Shown piece after piece: positions 20,983 to 34,179 of a stretch of DNA of 64,000 nucleotides. The stretch spans positions 54,748,485 through 54,812,484 of the forward strand of contig CM031604.1 of NCBI GenBank assembly GCA_018398815.1, in the 5' to 3' direction. The position numbers were made by a program, and so were the translations under genes. The notes under the pieces were generated by a model that made no database searches, had not been told where the DNA came from, and saw nothing but the letters and a program-made list of their open reading frames with translations. Numbering within the stretch: the stretch's first letter is position 1; the number at the start of each line of letters is the position of its first letter. The DNA is from Conus ventricosus. Its lineage: Eukaryota > Mollusca > Gastropoda > Neogastropoda > Conidae.

Positions 20983-22208
20983 CTTTCAAAAACGCTATAC
21001 TTTCAAAACGCAAAAAACCCATGCTTTCTTTACCATTTTTTTTTTTTATTAATGGTTTTCTTCTTGGATCCATCCTACAATCAATTTTTTATCAACCATT
21101 TCTGAAGAGGGGAAAAAAATATCTAAGCGTCTTGCTCGCGTTCCTTTTGAATCATCTTGCTTATATTGTATAGAGAAAAACGCTCTCTGGGGCCAGAAGA
21201 AACCTTTTCAATCCTTCCCTGAGTGCCTTCAACATGGGAGGAGACTTGCCCCGGACAGGACGGAGGATGGCGATCAGTTGTCCGCAAAGGTGCAGAAAAG
21301 AAACCTGTGAAAGCGACAGAATTTAATGGATGTGAGCAGCGAAGGAGGACCAGCGCCAACTGCTGCCTGTTCCATACTGTGATAGTTCTTTCCGGGCGCG
21401 ATCTGACTGACCAGCCATCTACACGTCTCCCCCGATCCACCACCGGATGGACTAGATGGTCTTTATCCGTTCTCGACGGACCAAAACAAAAAAACATACC
21501 CTATTACTGTCCCTCATAAACTACGTTTATGCTACGATTACTTGGTCTAATCGTATAAACTTATAACAAAATTAAAGAGAGGAGGGAAAAGAAACTAGAC
21601 GTGTGATCCCATCCCTCCCTGCTCCAATATACTGATAACCTTTTCATGCATGATTATCCCTATTCCTTTCACCTACCATTATGAATATTGCTATATTTAT
21701 CTTCACCATGCTCAAACCTCATTATTCTTACATTACCGTTGCCTTTCTGGAATATTGAAGTATTTATCCTCAACCATCTTTGAAAAATTGTGATTGCTCA
21801 TTCATTTTCGATTAGTTTGTAAAGTTATAGATTTATATTTGGTGTGTGAGGAGAGTAGGTAATGATCAAATGAACAAAAGACGCCATATACTGAATGATA
21901 CTTGTAAGTGTTAGTTACGTTGGAATATAACAGAAATGATAAATGAGTTTTTTTTTTAAACGGCTAACATTACTATTGAACAGGAGAATTAATACAATAA
22001 TAAAGAGGGGGGTGGGAGCGGGTTGGCCACATGTGCTCAGGAAAGAGGGTGGAGAAGGGAAATTACTGGACCTGGTCGATTTGATTGTTTGCTTTGCCAT
22101 TTGTCTTCTTGTAAGCATGAGGTTAATTGTGGTTGCCATCTAATGAATTTTCTTGCAGTGTTTTTGGGCATAGCATTTATGCAGCGATTATTTTAGTCAA
22201 GAATGTCC

Positions 22209-22245
22209 TTCCCCCCCCCCTTTCCCCCCCCCCACACCCCCCCCA
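22209..22245. repeat. C-rich low-complexity patch
   Basis: C-runs of 9-11 bases are separated by T or A. It is similar in character to patches at 40577-40631, 47242-47257 and 50150-50168. Confidence 0.85.
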
Positions 22246-24844
22246 AGCTTTACCAAGGGCTTAAAATCTTAAGGGGAACTAGTAATGGTTATGAGAGAGA
22301 GAGAGATGCCACTTTCTTTGGAATTATATAATGTTCAGCATAGTAGATAAGCTGTACCATTCTTCCCGGTTGTGGTTGTTGGGCAAGTTGCATTATAAAT
22401 GTATGTTGTAAATTTATGCGTTGAGTAAGAAAAATCATGATTTGTATTGTTTGCCTGAAAAAGAGGAATACACTTTATCGTAGTAACATTTCCATGGACA
22501 GTGCTTACTATTTTTGCGCTTTCTTTTTGGGTTATTGTAATTTTGTATTTAGAATTCCTTAAACGCCAAGGACCCAATGTGTTAGCAATTCAAATTTTGC
22601 ATACGTTTAGTGGGTTTGGAGCTGGGACTAAAATACAAAAACCAGAGTAAGCGTTTTGACCCGGTGGCATTCTAAAGGTCACTCTGTATATCGGGACTTT
22701 GCAAAGAGTATCTGGTCGGACATCCTGAAAAAGTTATGCAACTGTTGCGGTGCCCGTTTTGCCCAGTTAGGGTGGCAAAGATAGATCTTACGGACTCCCT
22801 AATTAGTATCCCTCGTCTCTTTACCTGCCTGTTAACGCCCACTGCCATTCCATCTTTTATCCACGATGAGGAAAACAGTTAGAGCTAGAGAGCATGGCCT
22901 GTTTTTTGCCATTGCCCGTACATGCGTTATTCATTTCTACATGAACGACAGATGAATACAAACATGAATAACCTCTTTGTGAACAGGCGGAATCACCTCT
23001 TACTTTTTTCTTTTAATTGTCCTATTCTGTGAATACCCAAATGACCATAACATGCGGATGGATTGCAATAACCATTTCTGTTCTGTACTTTCTCTGGCAG
23101 TTATTTCCTTTTTGACGGTTGATCGGAGTCGGCGAATCTAGCGTGCCAAATGCACTACGACGCGAGTGATTTTCGGTTCTTATAGCCCTTTGCCCAGGTG
23201 GGAAAAAAGCAATTGGTCGCAGGGCCATTGCCATGCGGCAAAAATCATGTACTGCAATATTAGTTAAGTGTTGAAAATCCTTAAAGAGACGATACTAGGA
23301 GTTCCTGAATGTGTCGGCAATTCTGTTCAACATATGATCACCCCCCAACAAGGGTAAGAAAATAAGACATGCCGACTACTCACGCACACCACACACAGAG
23401 ACTGTCTTATTCGCAATACGTAAGGTCGTAGTTTAGCACATTAGTCACTATGGTACGATGGCACAGAGTGAAGAGTCATCTAGATAAAAAAAAAAAGTGT
23501 GCAACATAGAGGGATTGGATGGGCACGAAGGCAGACAATGTAAAGGAAAGGGAGATCATGAAGAGGGCAGAGGTCAAAGTTAAGTGGACATTTTGAGCAC
23601 AGAATTTCTAGGGATATAGTTTGCCCCAAAGAGCCCCACCTGTTCACACACGGGACGGTCAAACAGCGGTAGGATCTGAAAACGAAAGGGAGATTATTTT
23701 CTCTGTTATTTAGAAAGGACAAAACGAAACCATAATCTGTGTTTATTGTGATAGTGTTCAACTGATGTGTGAATACGACTTCTGAAGTAAGTGAGTGTGT
23801 AAGGTATGCGTGACTGGTAATGTTTCTTATAGCTTAGCCGACCGCCTAGGGCCATATCGGGGCTGTCATCCGACGTTCTACTCACTTGTAGTTTTAAACA
23901 AAATAATATCGTTCTTCCACACAACCCTTTGAATTACATCCCAAAACTCACGGAACTTTCGTTAACAAATTTTCGCGCGTGCTGTGATATGTTCATAGCC
24001 CAGCCGCCACAGTTCAACTATTATACATAAGCGAAGCTTTTATCTCAAAAGATTGCCTCACTGACTTCGGAAGGTAAACGTTTTCTTCTCAAAATTTTTG
24101 CCTCACTGAATTCGCAACTAAAACGTTTTCTTCTTTATTTTAGAGTATGTGCCCATGGTTAGTGTACTTTTCCACCGTTGGTACTTTAAGTAAGGGAAAA
24201 TAATCGTGTTATTAATATGGTTGAACTACCTCCTCCTCTTTACTCAGTGTGGACAGTGCTCAAAAACGAAAGTCATTGTTTTGTTTTTTCTCATTTTTTT
24301 TTGTTCTGTATCTATGCAAGTAAGCAGTATCAGAAAAATGAGAATAGAGAAGCATTTTCCAACAATGATTTCTTAAACGTGTTGAGAAGAAATTTCGGTG
24401 ATGTGCTTCTTTTGTTTACATCTTTTCATGTTTGTGTAGATTGGGGAAGATCATTAATTGTAGATTACAGCATTGGTTTTGGAGATTATGTGATAAACAC
24501 TTACTGTCATGTTAATTATCTGAATGGAAGAATATTTAATATTGGGAGTTGCCACAGTTTCGGTCTAAGTTTCTACTGATTTGTACTGCTAGAGTGAAAA
24601 TGTGTTCCTGTGGTTAAGTTTGATGGGAAAGTTCATTCATATTTACAGCATATGTATTCATGAAAGAACACTTAAGAATGTATTTGTATGCGTGTTCATC
24701 TATGCTTGTGTAGCAGAGGTTGTGTGTGTGCGTGTTCCAATCTGTATTCATGCATCATGTGTGTCGCGCTTTTGTATTTTTCTTTGTGTTTTAGGTGGCT
24801 GTTTTTGCTCTCATGATACGTATCATGCGTTCTTTTGGGAAGTA

Positions 24845-24879
24845 GTGCGCGCGCACGCGCGCATGTGTGTGTGTGTGTG
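24845..24879. repeat. Alternating purine-pyrimidine tract (GC then GT)
   Basis: GTGCGCGCGCACGCGCGCAT followed by (GT)n gives about 35 bases of strict purine/pyrimidine alternation. This is a sequence type known to adopt Z-DNA under supercoiling. Confidence 0.8.
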
Positions 24880-25771
24880 AAGTTGACTGTCAGTGCAGTG
24901 GCCGTTCATTAGTGGTCATCATATATAATAAATATTACGGTCTCGCTGTTTACAATAAAATGGTGCATAACCTAGTTTCTCAGTTACTTACTTATTTGAA
25001 GGAGTGAAACTCGGAATGAATGGAAAACAAATGTTCTTTTAAAAACGTATTGTGGGCACGTTTGCTACCCTCTCTCTATTCTCTCTCTGCTGTTCCGTGC
25101 ATGTTTAATACAATTATGCTCCACTATATTACACTGTTTAACACCACTCAAATTGTTATTTCACACAATGCACACAACCTTTGGTAGGATGCCTTGCGCC
25201 TAGTTGAGTTCATTTTACAGGTAGTGGAAGATATTGTTCTCCAATCAATGAAAAATTCAAAAGACATTCTTGGAGTGCAGAACTCTGCAATGTCGAACAG
25301 GTCCGGATCCGTCCATCGATCCAAATGCGAAACACGGATCCGCACCAAAGTTTAAGCAAGTTCTTTCTTGGGCCACACAAAGCTTTTGTTACTATCGGTT
25401 CAATAGGGTTTTCGTATAATCTTGCATAACGCGTGTTGTATATTTGTATTTGACCTTTGATCTTAATTTGCTCCTCAATTTGCTGGGTTCCTCTTTGGAC
25501 ACTAGCCATGTTCCACGAAGTTTCGTTTAAAACAATTTGGTAGTTTTCGCGTTTTTCGGCGTTAAGTTGATTTAACGGGACATTCTTCAAGCGAAGATGC
25601 TCGGAAAGTGAACACCGGGACCGTCCTGGTATTAGGCAATATGATGACAGGTTTTGAGGCGCTTCACCACAGCAGTGAGCTCTGTACACTTTCTTCCCCA
25701 AAATATAGCAAACACTTCAGCAACCGACAAAAGGTGGAGGATAGCGGACTACGTTAGTCACCATCATGATC

Positions 25772-25871
25772 NNNNNNNNNNNNNNNNNNNNNNNNNNNNN
25801 NNNNNNNNNNNNNNNNNNNNNNNNNNNNNNNNNNNNNNNNNNNNNNNNNNNNNNNNNNNNNNNNNNNNNNN
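25772..25871. other. Assembly gap of 100 N
   Basis: There are exactly 100 undetermined bases, so this is a placeholder gap. Open frames that cross it are artefacts. Confidence 0.99.
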
Positions 25872-27160
25872 ATCTTCCACTATGTAGACGATCTTCACAT
25901 GATAAATGGAGGAAGAATGCGGAGTACAGATTAATCATTAACATCACGCCACAGCATACCGTACACGACGCGTACATAATCACACGCGGGCGAGCCCACA
26001 ATCACTGGGTTAAGGGCCGGAACTAGCTCAAGGTGGTTTATGAGCGCCTGATTCATAATCTAATGATCCGAGTTTCCGTCGGGCCAGTTTGGTTCCGGGA
26101 AATTTTTTCACTCGAGAGAGTTTCCTGCTCCATGTTTGGAGATTGCGGCTATAAACGAGATTCCGGTGCTATGAAACAACATGCAATTAAAATCTTGCAC
26201 ACAGCGTATAAAAACCCCATTACCAATTTTCGGAAGACATGGCCAATTTCGCCATTGGTGGGGATGTTTCTACATACAGATCACCCTGCTTTGAAAAGTC
26301 AAAAGAATGAAGGAGGAAAAAAGCCGAGTTACTGACCATTGACCAATTGACACCAGGAACGGCCGAATGTAGAGCCAGTAGGCAGCTATTTCACTCGGCT
26401 CTATCCTGGTAGGCACTCCACCCGTTGTAAACGAAAGTGTGGTTTATAATCGCGGATTGGCGCCTTTGTAAGCATTATTAGTAACAGTGAGATAGTGTAA
26501 CAGGCTTCATCTTCGTCAAACAAGCGATTTGATACGCAAGTGTATAGGGAAGAAATGGTGAATGGTATGAGTAAGGTGATGTTGCTTAACAGCCATGCCG
26601 AACCGCAATTGGTCGTTTCAGGGATGTCACCATGGTCGAACGTCAATGAGTTAAGAATGGGTGTAAATTGATGTGGTTATATGCATACGGGCTCATGACT
26701 GTTTCTTCTTCACGGCCGACTCGGGAACAATATTAAAGAAAAAAAAACCTTTCAGGTTGGGACGGATTTGGAAGTTTTTTTTTTATCCATCTCCATGTTC
26801 CATTCCTTCTTGCCGAGATCTTTCATGTAAACACTGGGCTTTGGGTTTAGATCAGTGTGAGAGTTTGCCAATCTGCTCAAAATCTTGCGTGTGGACCTCT
26901 GGCAGGTTGTTCAACCAACTCAATTGCCTCGATTGCCCACATGGCTCGGAACACCAAGCAAACTGTGTAGGGTCCATTATTTGTTCAGAGAGGTGTACAG
27001 TTCAATAATTTCAGCAGCTGAGGTTGCTTGATGTTACGGCTTGGGCAATGGCCTTTCCAAAGCAGAAAGGTGTCCGACAATATGAGGAAATCTTTATTTT
27101 GGTTTAGAGGTCATCTCATAGTGTAACGGACAAGGCTATCTATTAAGCTGGGTTTGTTGC

Positions 27161-27502
27161 GAACAGTAAAACACGGGGTCTAGGGCCAACCGTCTCAACC
27201 AGTTTCGTGACGGTGATTGATCCTTGACCCGTGTTTTACATGTTCTCTGACAATAAGACTTCAATAACCAAAAATAACGATTTTTTTACGAACCAATCAT
27301 ACTGTGGAGGATTATCACGTTTTTTTAAACTAATTTTCAAAACTTTTCAGATTTTAGTTTTTTTGTCTTGATAATGCGCATTTTCCGGGATCATTTTCAT
27401 ATAACAATCATTTCGAGCATTACATTCATTTTATGATTTTCTGTTTTTCGTTGTGAAAATATAATACTACAGTCTTTAACTGTTTCTCTAAGTCTTTTAA
27501 AC
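27161..27502. repeat. Polinton P1 left terminal inverted repeat with terminal palindrome
   Basis: The reverse complement of 42984-43274 aligns along this stretch with small indels. Shared blocks include TGTTCTCTGACAATAAGACT, TACTGTGGAGGATTATC and CTCTAAGTCTTTTAAA. The outermost ~85 bp (27161-27245) form an imperfect palindrome: GAACAGTAAAACACGGGGTC pairs with GACCCGTGTTTTACATGTTC around a loop containing CAACCAGTTTCG. Confidence 0.85.
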
Positions 27503-30500
27503 GGAGGAGTTATATTTCTGACATAAAATCCACAGAATTATCCCAGCATGTCTTCACACTGAAAGCAGTTTTGCCAAAGTGTTTATAATTTTTTAATCTA
27601 TTGTATCTTTTTCTGCCGAACTGTCATTCTATAATAATAGCGTCTGCGTTCACCCAAATAACTTTATAAAAGTGTTCTAAAAACTCACTCAGATTAGCGT
27701 AGGATTCAACTAAATTATGTCATCATCTGTCCATTTAAGCCTTCTATCATGATATTGCTTTGTTCCATTTAAGTGTTGGGACAGAAATTACTATATAATC
27801 AAAATCATTAACGATAAAAATGTTTGTAATGGTCGAGGACAAATAGTGTCATGTTTTTCAACATTCTGTCTGTCCACAAATCCAATGATCAATGAGGGGT
27901 TTTTATCATAAAGTTTTACTTCCGCATTGACACCATAGTTTTTGCTCCATAGTTTTATAACTTAATTTAATATTATCCAGTTATTTTTTATTATACTACC
28001 TCTCCGTCAAAACTTGTTCAGTATAATAAAACACTTTGAGGCCTAAATGTGTAAGATTAATCAATTCAGTTCTGTAAGATTTTCCTTTTATGCTAATATT
28101 GATTTTGTTGCTTGTTGTTATGACCTTAATATAATCACCATTGTGAAGAACGACGATGGTAACTTTAAGTTTTTCAACCGTCTAAAGTTTTGCCTGCTCA
28201 ATTTGAATTACTTTTTAAAGGACGTCTCAACTAACGCCAACAGGTTCCAGTCCTCTCACATTTTTTATGACAGAAATGTCATATATTCATTGTGAACGTG
28301 TCTCCTAATTTCATTTGTGGTTTGAACTGTAATTTTGTAGAAGCATCTTTTAAAACCGCCTTCTCTTCTGTGGAGGATTGTACTGTTTATTCCATACGGC
28401 GTTATTCCAATCTCTTTCTGGGACTATTGTCCCTCTGGCATATGTCTTACATGTAAAGGGCAGAGTTGAATGCTTTTCTGAAACTTTTTTGACGGCTACT
28501 AATAAATGTAAAATGGGATTATGAATTCAAATTTATGTCCCATTTTTATTTTTGGTTCCTATGTTCGCCATTTGAGGTCAGTTTCCTGAATATTTTTTGT
28601 TCATGTACTGGCAAACTTTATTTGCTTCTAGATTGCGCAGTTGGTTCTAGATTTAGGGTCTCTTTTTTTGGCTGTCGCCATACCTCTTTTGCGTTTATAA
28701 TCACCATCTTTAGTGTACTCAAAACCATACAATTGCGTCTAATCTCACCATTTGTTACATAAGGCCGCAACGTCTGCAAGTCTTTGAATTCTAAGGTTAT
28801 ACTAATGAAGGCGCTAAATGTAACTCCTGATTCTTCTGGCCCCCGCGACAGTATTTTTTAGTAACTTTTTATTTTATTTCCAATAAAACAATCGTGTAGG
28901 TTATCACATTTTACGACTTTCCCTGTTTTGTCTGTGTTTTTTTTATATTAACATGATCCGACCTTTCCGCAAAAGCTAATTTTTAAACTGTAAATAGGGA
29001 ATTGTATAATTTCATAATCGGGAAATATGCAGCCTTCCCTGATGGAAGAGCTCTTAAACAGGTGAGGGCCTTCCTTCATATAAGTTTTCATCAGTGCTCT
29101 AGCTCATCCAAATGTATTATAGTGTAATGAATGTAATGACTTGATCGAGCGGGGATTTCTCCCTAATAAGTAGTTTTGTCTGGCGTAACACTAAAACTAT
29201 GAAAAGTCCCGATGTCAGTTGTAATAGCCTAATTTTAGCTAGTCTCCATCAAATTAGTAACCTACTTTTATTCTTCAGGCTTGGAATGTTAACATTGTTT
29301 TCAGACTTGCATTGTTATGTTTGAGAGTTATGTTAAAATTACTCATTGCTTCTTTTCAATGAGCAAAACACGTAATATAACCAATTCAGGTATTGGTAAT
29401 GGCTAACTTCGTTTCCTCTATGGTCAACTTTTTTAATCTTTTTTTTGTTCTTAGGATTCTGTCTATATTAAACTTACGGACTTTGTTAGAATATTTCAGG
29501 GAGTGCAACCTTGGGATTCCGCTTTCATTATCAATTGGCATACTCTAAAAACGAAAGCGACTGTCTTGTGTTATTGTTACAAACATTTTTAAAAAAAAAT
29601 TAAAAATGAGTGCATTAAATATAATATTGCATAATTATTCTGTTGGGCCGCACTACAATCTTTAAAATATAAATGATACGCTTGTCATTTCTGTGAACCA
29701 GACTGGACACCTTTCAAGTTAAAGGTTGAGTAAGCCAGTAAACAGATATCTTAACCACTATTTAAAAAAGAACTACATCGCGAAAGTCGTGGTTCAGTCA
29801 TCCGATGCAGTTTTTTCTGAACAGTTGTAAACTTTGCTGTGTTTTGTGCATCAACTGGGTGTGAGTATCGTATGTGATCATTTAAATCATCCGATCCTTT
29901 GGTGAGGTCAGTGTATAGATTTCATTTTTATACCCACTTCGACGTTTTTGGGACTGAACTTTGCAAGCTCCTTTACCAATGAAATAACCGTTTTAATCCA
30001 TTCAGCAACAGAATTGGACATGATGGCTTTTGATTGGATCGTAACGATTCAATATTAATGTTAAGACAGACATTAGACAAAAGTTGGACCGCAATCATGG
30101 CTTAGTGCACCCTTATTTTTGGGGCCTGTGAGCAGAAAGAAGTATAACTATGACTGGAATCCTCCTTACACATCTTTATCTTCAGGGCACAACTGTTCAT
30201 CTTGGGTCCTTAGCAGGCAAGAGAATTAAAACAGCAGGACAACATTTTTCATGAAACTTCTTAAGGGTCTAACTAAAGCAGGAATAGAACGATATAAACG
30301 ACTTGTCTTATTATGTTTGTGTTTGCTAGTGTTCGTAAAGCGCAAAGATCGAGCATAACTGATCCTTTTACTGGCTTTGACGCACAAAAACAATACTTAG
30401 CAAAATTAGTGGACGCCATTAGTATTCTACTGTTGATTTTGCCTTCAAGTATTAAAGGTACCAAAATGCTTTACATTTCGCAAGATCGAAAGTAGACTTT

Positions 30501-33500
30501 TGCTGTTGGCAAATGGTTTATACATGCTACCTCTGACCTCTGACTCCAGGTAGGAACAATAATTATCTACAACAATGAAATTTATTGTTGGCAGGGAATT
30601 GAACAGATGGTGACAAAAAACACGTCATAAATTTATGAGCCGGTAATTTTACAATCAATAAACATAACATGCGTCCCCAAGAATATGCATCAAATCCCCA
30701 GGCCCGGAAGGTCATTGAAAGACTCGGACGAAAATAAATAATGTACTGAATATGAAATGGAGAGCACTTGTTTTGTATTATCTTGGCCTAGGATTACTTG
30801 GTCTTTTATCTTACTAAATTGTAAACCCAACTATTAAGGCAACTAATGCCATAAGTGCTCAGCTATAAAGCTAAACTACTTTTGCTTGCAGTAGGACAAA
30901 GCCAGCTAACGACACCCCTAATATACCTGGTTAAAGCGTCCACGGCTTTACTGGCTTTAATTTTTTTTAATAAACCCGAAGATGATCTAGCTGTTTTTTT
31001 ACCCATGATTTTATCAGGTGGCGATGGAGGGGCTTGGCGATGGAGGCAACTGGGCTTTGACCTCCACCGCCACCTGTAATTGCCATCACAGTGTACTATT
31101 GCAAATCTAAAGGCCGTTTTTAACGCTTGATAATGTGACTACCTTATGCTCTCTAAACTAGTGTTCTTATTCTGTATGCTAGTGTTGTGTCTTCATACTA
31201 TATAGTTATGGGATAGTTTCTCTTATATGATCAATTGAGTCGTAATTGTTTCTTGGGTAGTATACGCCTTTTTTAGTCTTGCTGATTTTCGTGTTTAAGA
31301 ATCTTTTAGGTCTTTGGGTTATTCTTTCTTTAACACCAGGCCCTAAGTTGGCGTTCTTCTGCCTCAGCGAGTTTTTTTTTTTCTTTTTATATCCTCATCT
31401 ATTTCACCCAGTTTTGCTTAATTTGTTTGTAATTTGCCTCTGATGCTTCTTACTGCCGTCTAAGGGCCTTCTATTTCTGCGGGGGTATCGGGGGAGGCGT
31501 GTATAGTTTTTAATGCTGTTTCTTCTGAAAACTGGTTTCTTACTTCTATTATTTCGCCCGCTGGTTTGACTTGTTAAATTTGAAGTTCCATGTTTTGTTT
31601 TTGGTTATCTGTTGGAGTTCTTGTGTGTTTTGAGTTTAGCAATGCCTCCCTATCTATTTTTGTTTAGTAATGCCAAGGCGATTTTCGATCTTTCGCCTTA
31701 AGTATTTGGTTATTTGTACTCAAAACCTTCAAACTTTTTAATGGGTTTCGTTTATCTGGAAGCTGAAAACGTTTTCCTCGATCGTCTTCTTTTAATATTC
31801 AAATGGCCATCATCATTGTTTTACAAATTTTCAGGGGCTAAATTATTCGGGAGGTTCTAGGCCATATACTTTTGTAAATTTCTCCGACCTTAATTTCGGT
31901 ATATTCACGCTGCAATGAGAGAGACCGGAAGCGATGCTGTATCTAGGAGTCATTTCACTCATTGGTCTCCAGGATCTGGAACATCTTAATCTTCATCTTC
32001 AATGCTGCCATGGTTTTAAATAATTAACTTTTTTTATTTTGTTTTATAAAAAAATGTCACAAACATATGTGCTCGATTCTATGACCCGCACAATAGAGCC
32101 CTTTGGATATGAGCCCTTTGGCGTGAAGGGAATAAGGGATTAATACTGTTCCAAATAATCCATCTACTATTGATACAGATCATATTCTTACTGTTCTTAT
32201 AATTTCACCAGACATATGAGCGGATGATGTGATTGTGCCAGGCTCTCTGAGCTCTTACTTTCAAAAGAGAACTCGCTTCACAACAGACCCAAAACCGGAC
32301 AGTTGTACAGAATCTGGGGCGGGAATCGTTAAGAAATTTCTATAAAAATTGAGGGGAACAATCGAAATATTTCTTTACATATTGCAGACATATTTTTTAC
32401 TATTTCTGATCTATGGCTAAACGGGAACGAAAGGGCTGATCTTGGTTTCAAGGAATCGAAAATGAAGTGCACTAAAACATGAATAGGGATGGAAGATGCA
32501 TAAGACGGCATAAGGTATGTTGCTGTAGTTATGCGTATGGTAATCGCTTTTCCCATACCCTTAGTTTTGAGTTGCTAAAAGCGCATTGCCCAATACTTTC
32601 AAGGGCATTAAAAGACAGATTGTATATGAACTAAACTTTTAAAATGACCAAAAATATGTGATATCTACAGACACCGAAGAAAAGTACTGCATTTCTGACT
32701 CTCGTTAGAGTTTGACAGCGTTAGCAACCCTACTGTAGCGAGGGCTGTGTTCCAGCAACATATATCAGGTCAAAATTAGCAAATATATTACGGAAGAAAG
32801 AGTGATTCATCATTCTAAATATCCTAAAAGCAGGGCAGACGCTATATCGAATTTTCGTTTAGTGCCATCTGCAAGACCGCTAAAGGTATTTTATTGCTGT
32901 GTGAAAATGAAGAACTTTCAAAAGACAAACTGAAAATTTGTTAATTCCCTAAAATAACAAAAGTGCAATGTAACAATTGTGGGTATGTCCCTAACAAATC
33001 TACTGCTTGCGGGCTAAACCTTATCAGCATTTTGATGAAATAAGAAAAACTGTTTTGGAGGCGGGAGGTGTAGAATCCAACAGTTGGACCTTGTGTCTAA
33101 AGATCTAAATCTTCTCAGCGTTAGACTTGATCATTATTTAACAAACGCACAAATTACGGTTTATGGTTGGACCTTAGGGTCACGGGAGGATAATACAGTT
33201 ACATGGAAGAGGTGGAGGAGAGAAAGAGGGAGAAATCTGTTAGAGGACATAATACACATTCAAATTGATAAGAAAAAGAGGCCGTTAACCTACTTAATGT
33301 GTATTTGTTTTTAATATATGATGCGCAGCTGGAATATTCAAGATATAAACAGTTTTGAAATTTATACAATATAATTTATTTTTTATTTAAAAAAAACATG
33401 TTGTTCAGCATTATCCGAGAGTACCTAAGAAGAGATAGTAGGCGTCTCTGCCGCATATAGGAAAGCAATGACATAAAATACCTTCGATATCAAAAATTAC

Positions 33501-33570
33501 ACAGATGCATCAAAAACTAGAGCAGGACCTTTAAAAATTACAGCCAAAACCAAACGAAGGGTATTCTGCT
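27503..33570. other. Polinton P1 interior, unassigned degenerate coding
   Basis: This block matches P2 50700-56190 almost end to end. Anchors include CCTAAATGTGTAAGATTAAT at 28040 and 51207, and GGAAGAGCTCTTAAACAG at about 29043 and 52137. It should hold other Polinton genes. The minus strand looks more protein-like than the plus strand: for example a Pro-rich stretch PPSPSPPSPPDKI and SSGLLKKIKASKAV (about 31055-30960), and KIDREALLNSKHTRTP (about 31660-31610). I could not match these to integrase, ATPase, protease or capsid proteins. Every frame is short, and single-base indels between the two copies are frequent. Confidence 0.45.
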
Positions 33571-33579
33571 GACTTAATG

Positions 33580-34050
33580 CTGTGACATATGTTAATACTG
33601 GTACATCTACTAGTGCTATATCAGCAGGAACAGTGTTAGGTCTCTTAGAATCAGGCATAGGCGCACCTGCAGCTTTAACTCTAGGCGGTTTGTCTTTTAG
33701 CTCTTGGCCGGTGGCTCATTAGCCTGTAAGTACTGCCAGCCAAAAAAAATAAAAACTAAACCCAAAGCACACCACAGCTATGGTTCAAACTAATATCAGC
33801 TAAAATAGTTCCTTCAAACTGACAATAATTAAAGCACAGCATGACTCAAACAGCTAGGATGAAGAATTAGTCGTTACAGGCTGATTTTGAGGACTATACA
33901 AAGACAAAAGGTTTGATCTTCAAAGAAAGGCAAAGACAACTTTTTCTCAACTGCCAGGGGGAATCGATCAGAATAAAAAAGGAATGATTAAAAAAGTAAA
34001 ACGAGACCATTAAACTCTGGTTCTGAAAACAGCTCGCATTTAACAACCAC
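33580..34050 (+). pseudogene. Hydrophobic, coiled-coil-type protein upstream of polB (P1 copy)
   Basis: One frame gives TSAISAGTVLGLLESGIGAP followed by AALTLGGLSF, a Gly/Ala-rich hydrophobic segment long enough to span a membrane. Downstream, in shifted frames, come KAQHDS and DEELVVT, a Lys/Glu-rich region. The P2 counterpart (56196-56830) adds an N-terminal part with RRIEEIAVIETEVKTAINNI, a likely coiled coil. The pattern of coiled coil, hydrophobic segment and charged C-terminal helix is conserved in both copies, which supports a real protein. I cannot name it. It is probably a Polinton-encoded protein because it lies between the left repeat and polB in both copies. Confidence 0.5.
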
Positions 34051-34179
34051 TAAGGGCGTTTATACTTTATTTTATGAGTCCAAGCACAAAAAGACCGTTT
34101 GGATTATTGTTTAAGTCGTTTTTGGGAGACGATCCTGGAGTCGATGTGTATTTTTTTTTATTTAAATAAATATGTTGGC

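Larger units (their letters stand above)
20983..27160. other. Long interval without a supported gene
   Basis: I recognise no coding exon, RNA gene or element in this 6-kb interval. Open frames reach 163 codons (minus strand, 25210-25701) but show no motif I know. The frame at 21223-21519 is GC-richer than its surroundings and also unplaced. The interval holds a C-rich patch (22209-22245), a GC/GT alternating tract (24845-24879) and an assembly gap (25772-25871). It may be intergenic or intronic DNA. Confidence 0.45.

Noticed and set aside
21223..21519. 98-codon frame with GC-rich codons
   Set aside because: An equally open frame overlaps it on the opposite strand, no motif was recognised, and neither strand has exon signals I trust.
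25654..26026. Open frames of 77-94 codons across 25772-25871
   Set aside because: They cross the 100-N gap and have no recognisable sequence on either side.
31015..31076. Hairpin CAGGTGGCGATGGAGG / CCTCCACCGCCACCTG
   Set aside because: It lies in a Pro-rich minus-strand coding remnant, where repeated CCN and GGN codons make such pairing likely, and the P2 copy does not preserve it.
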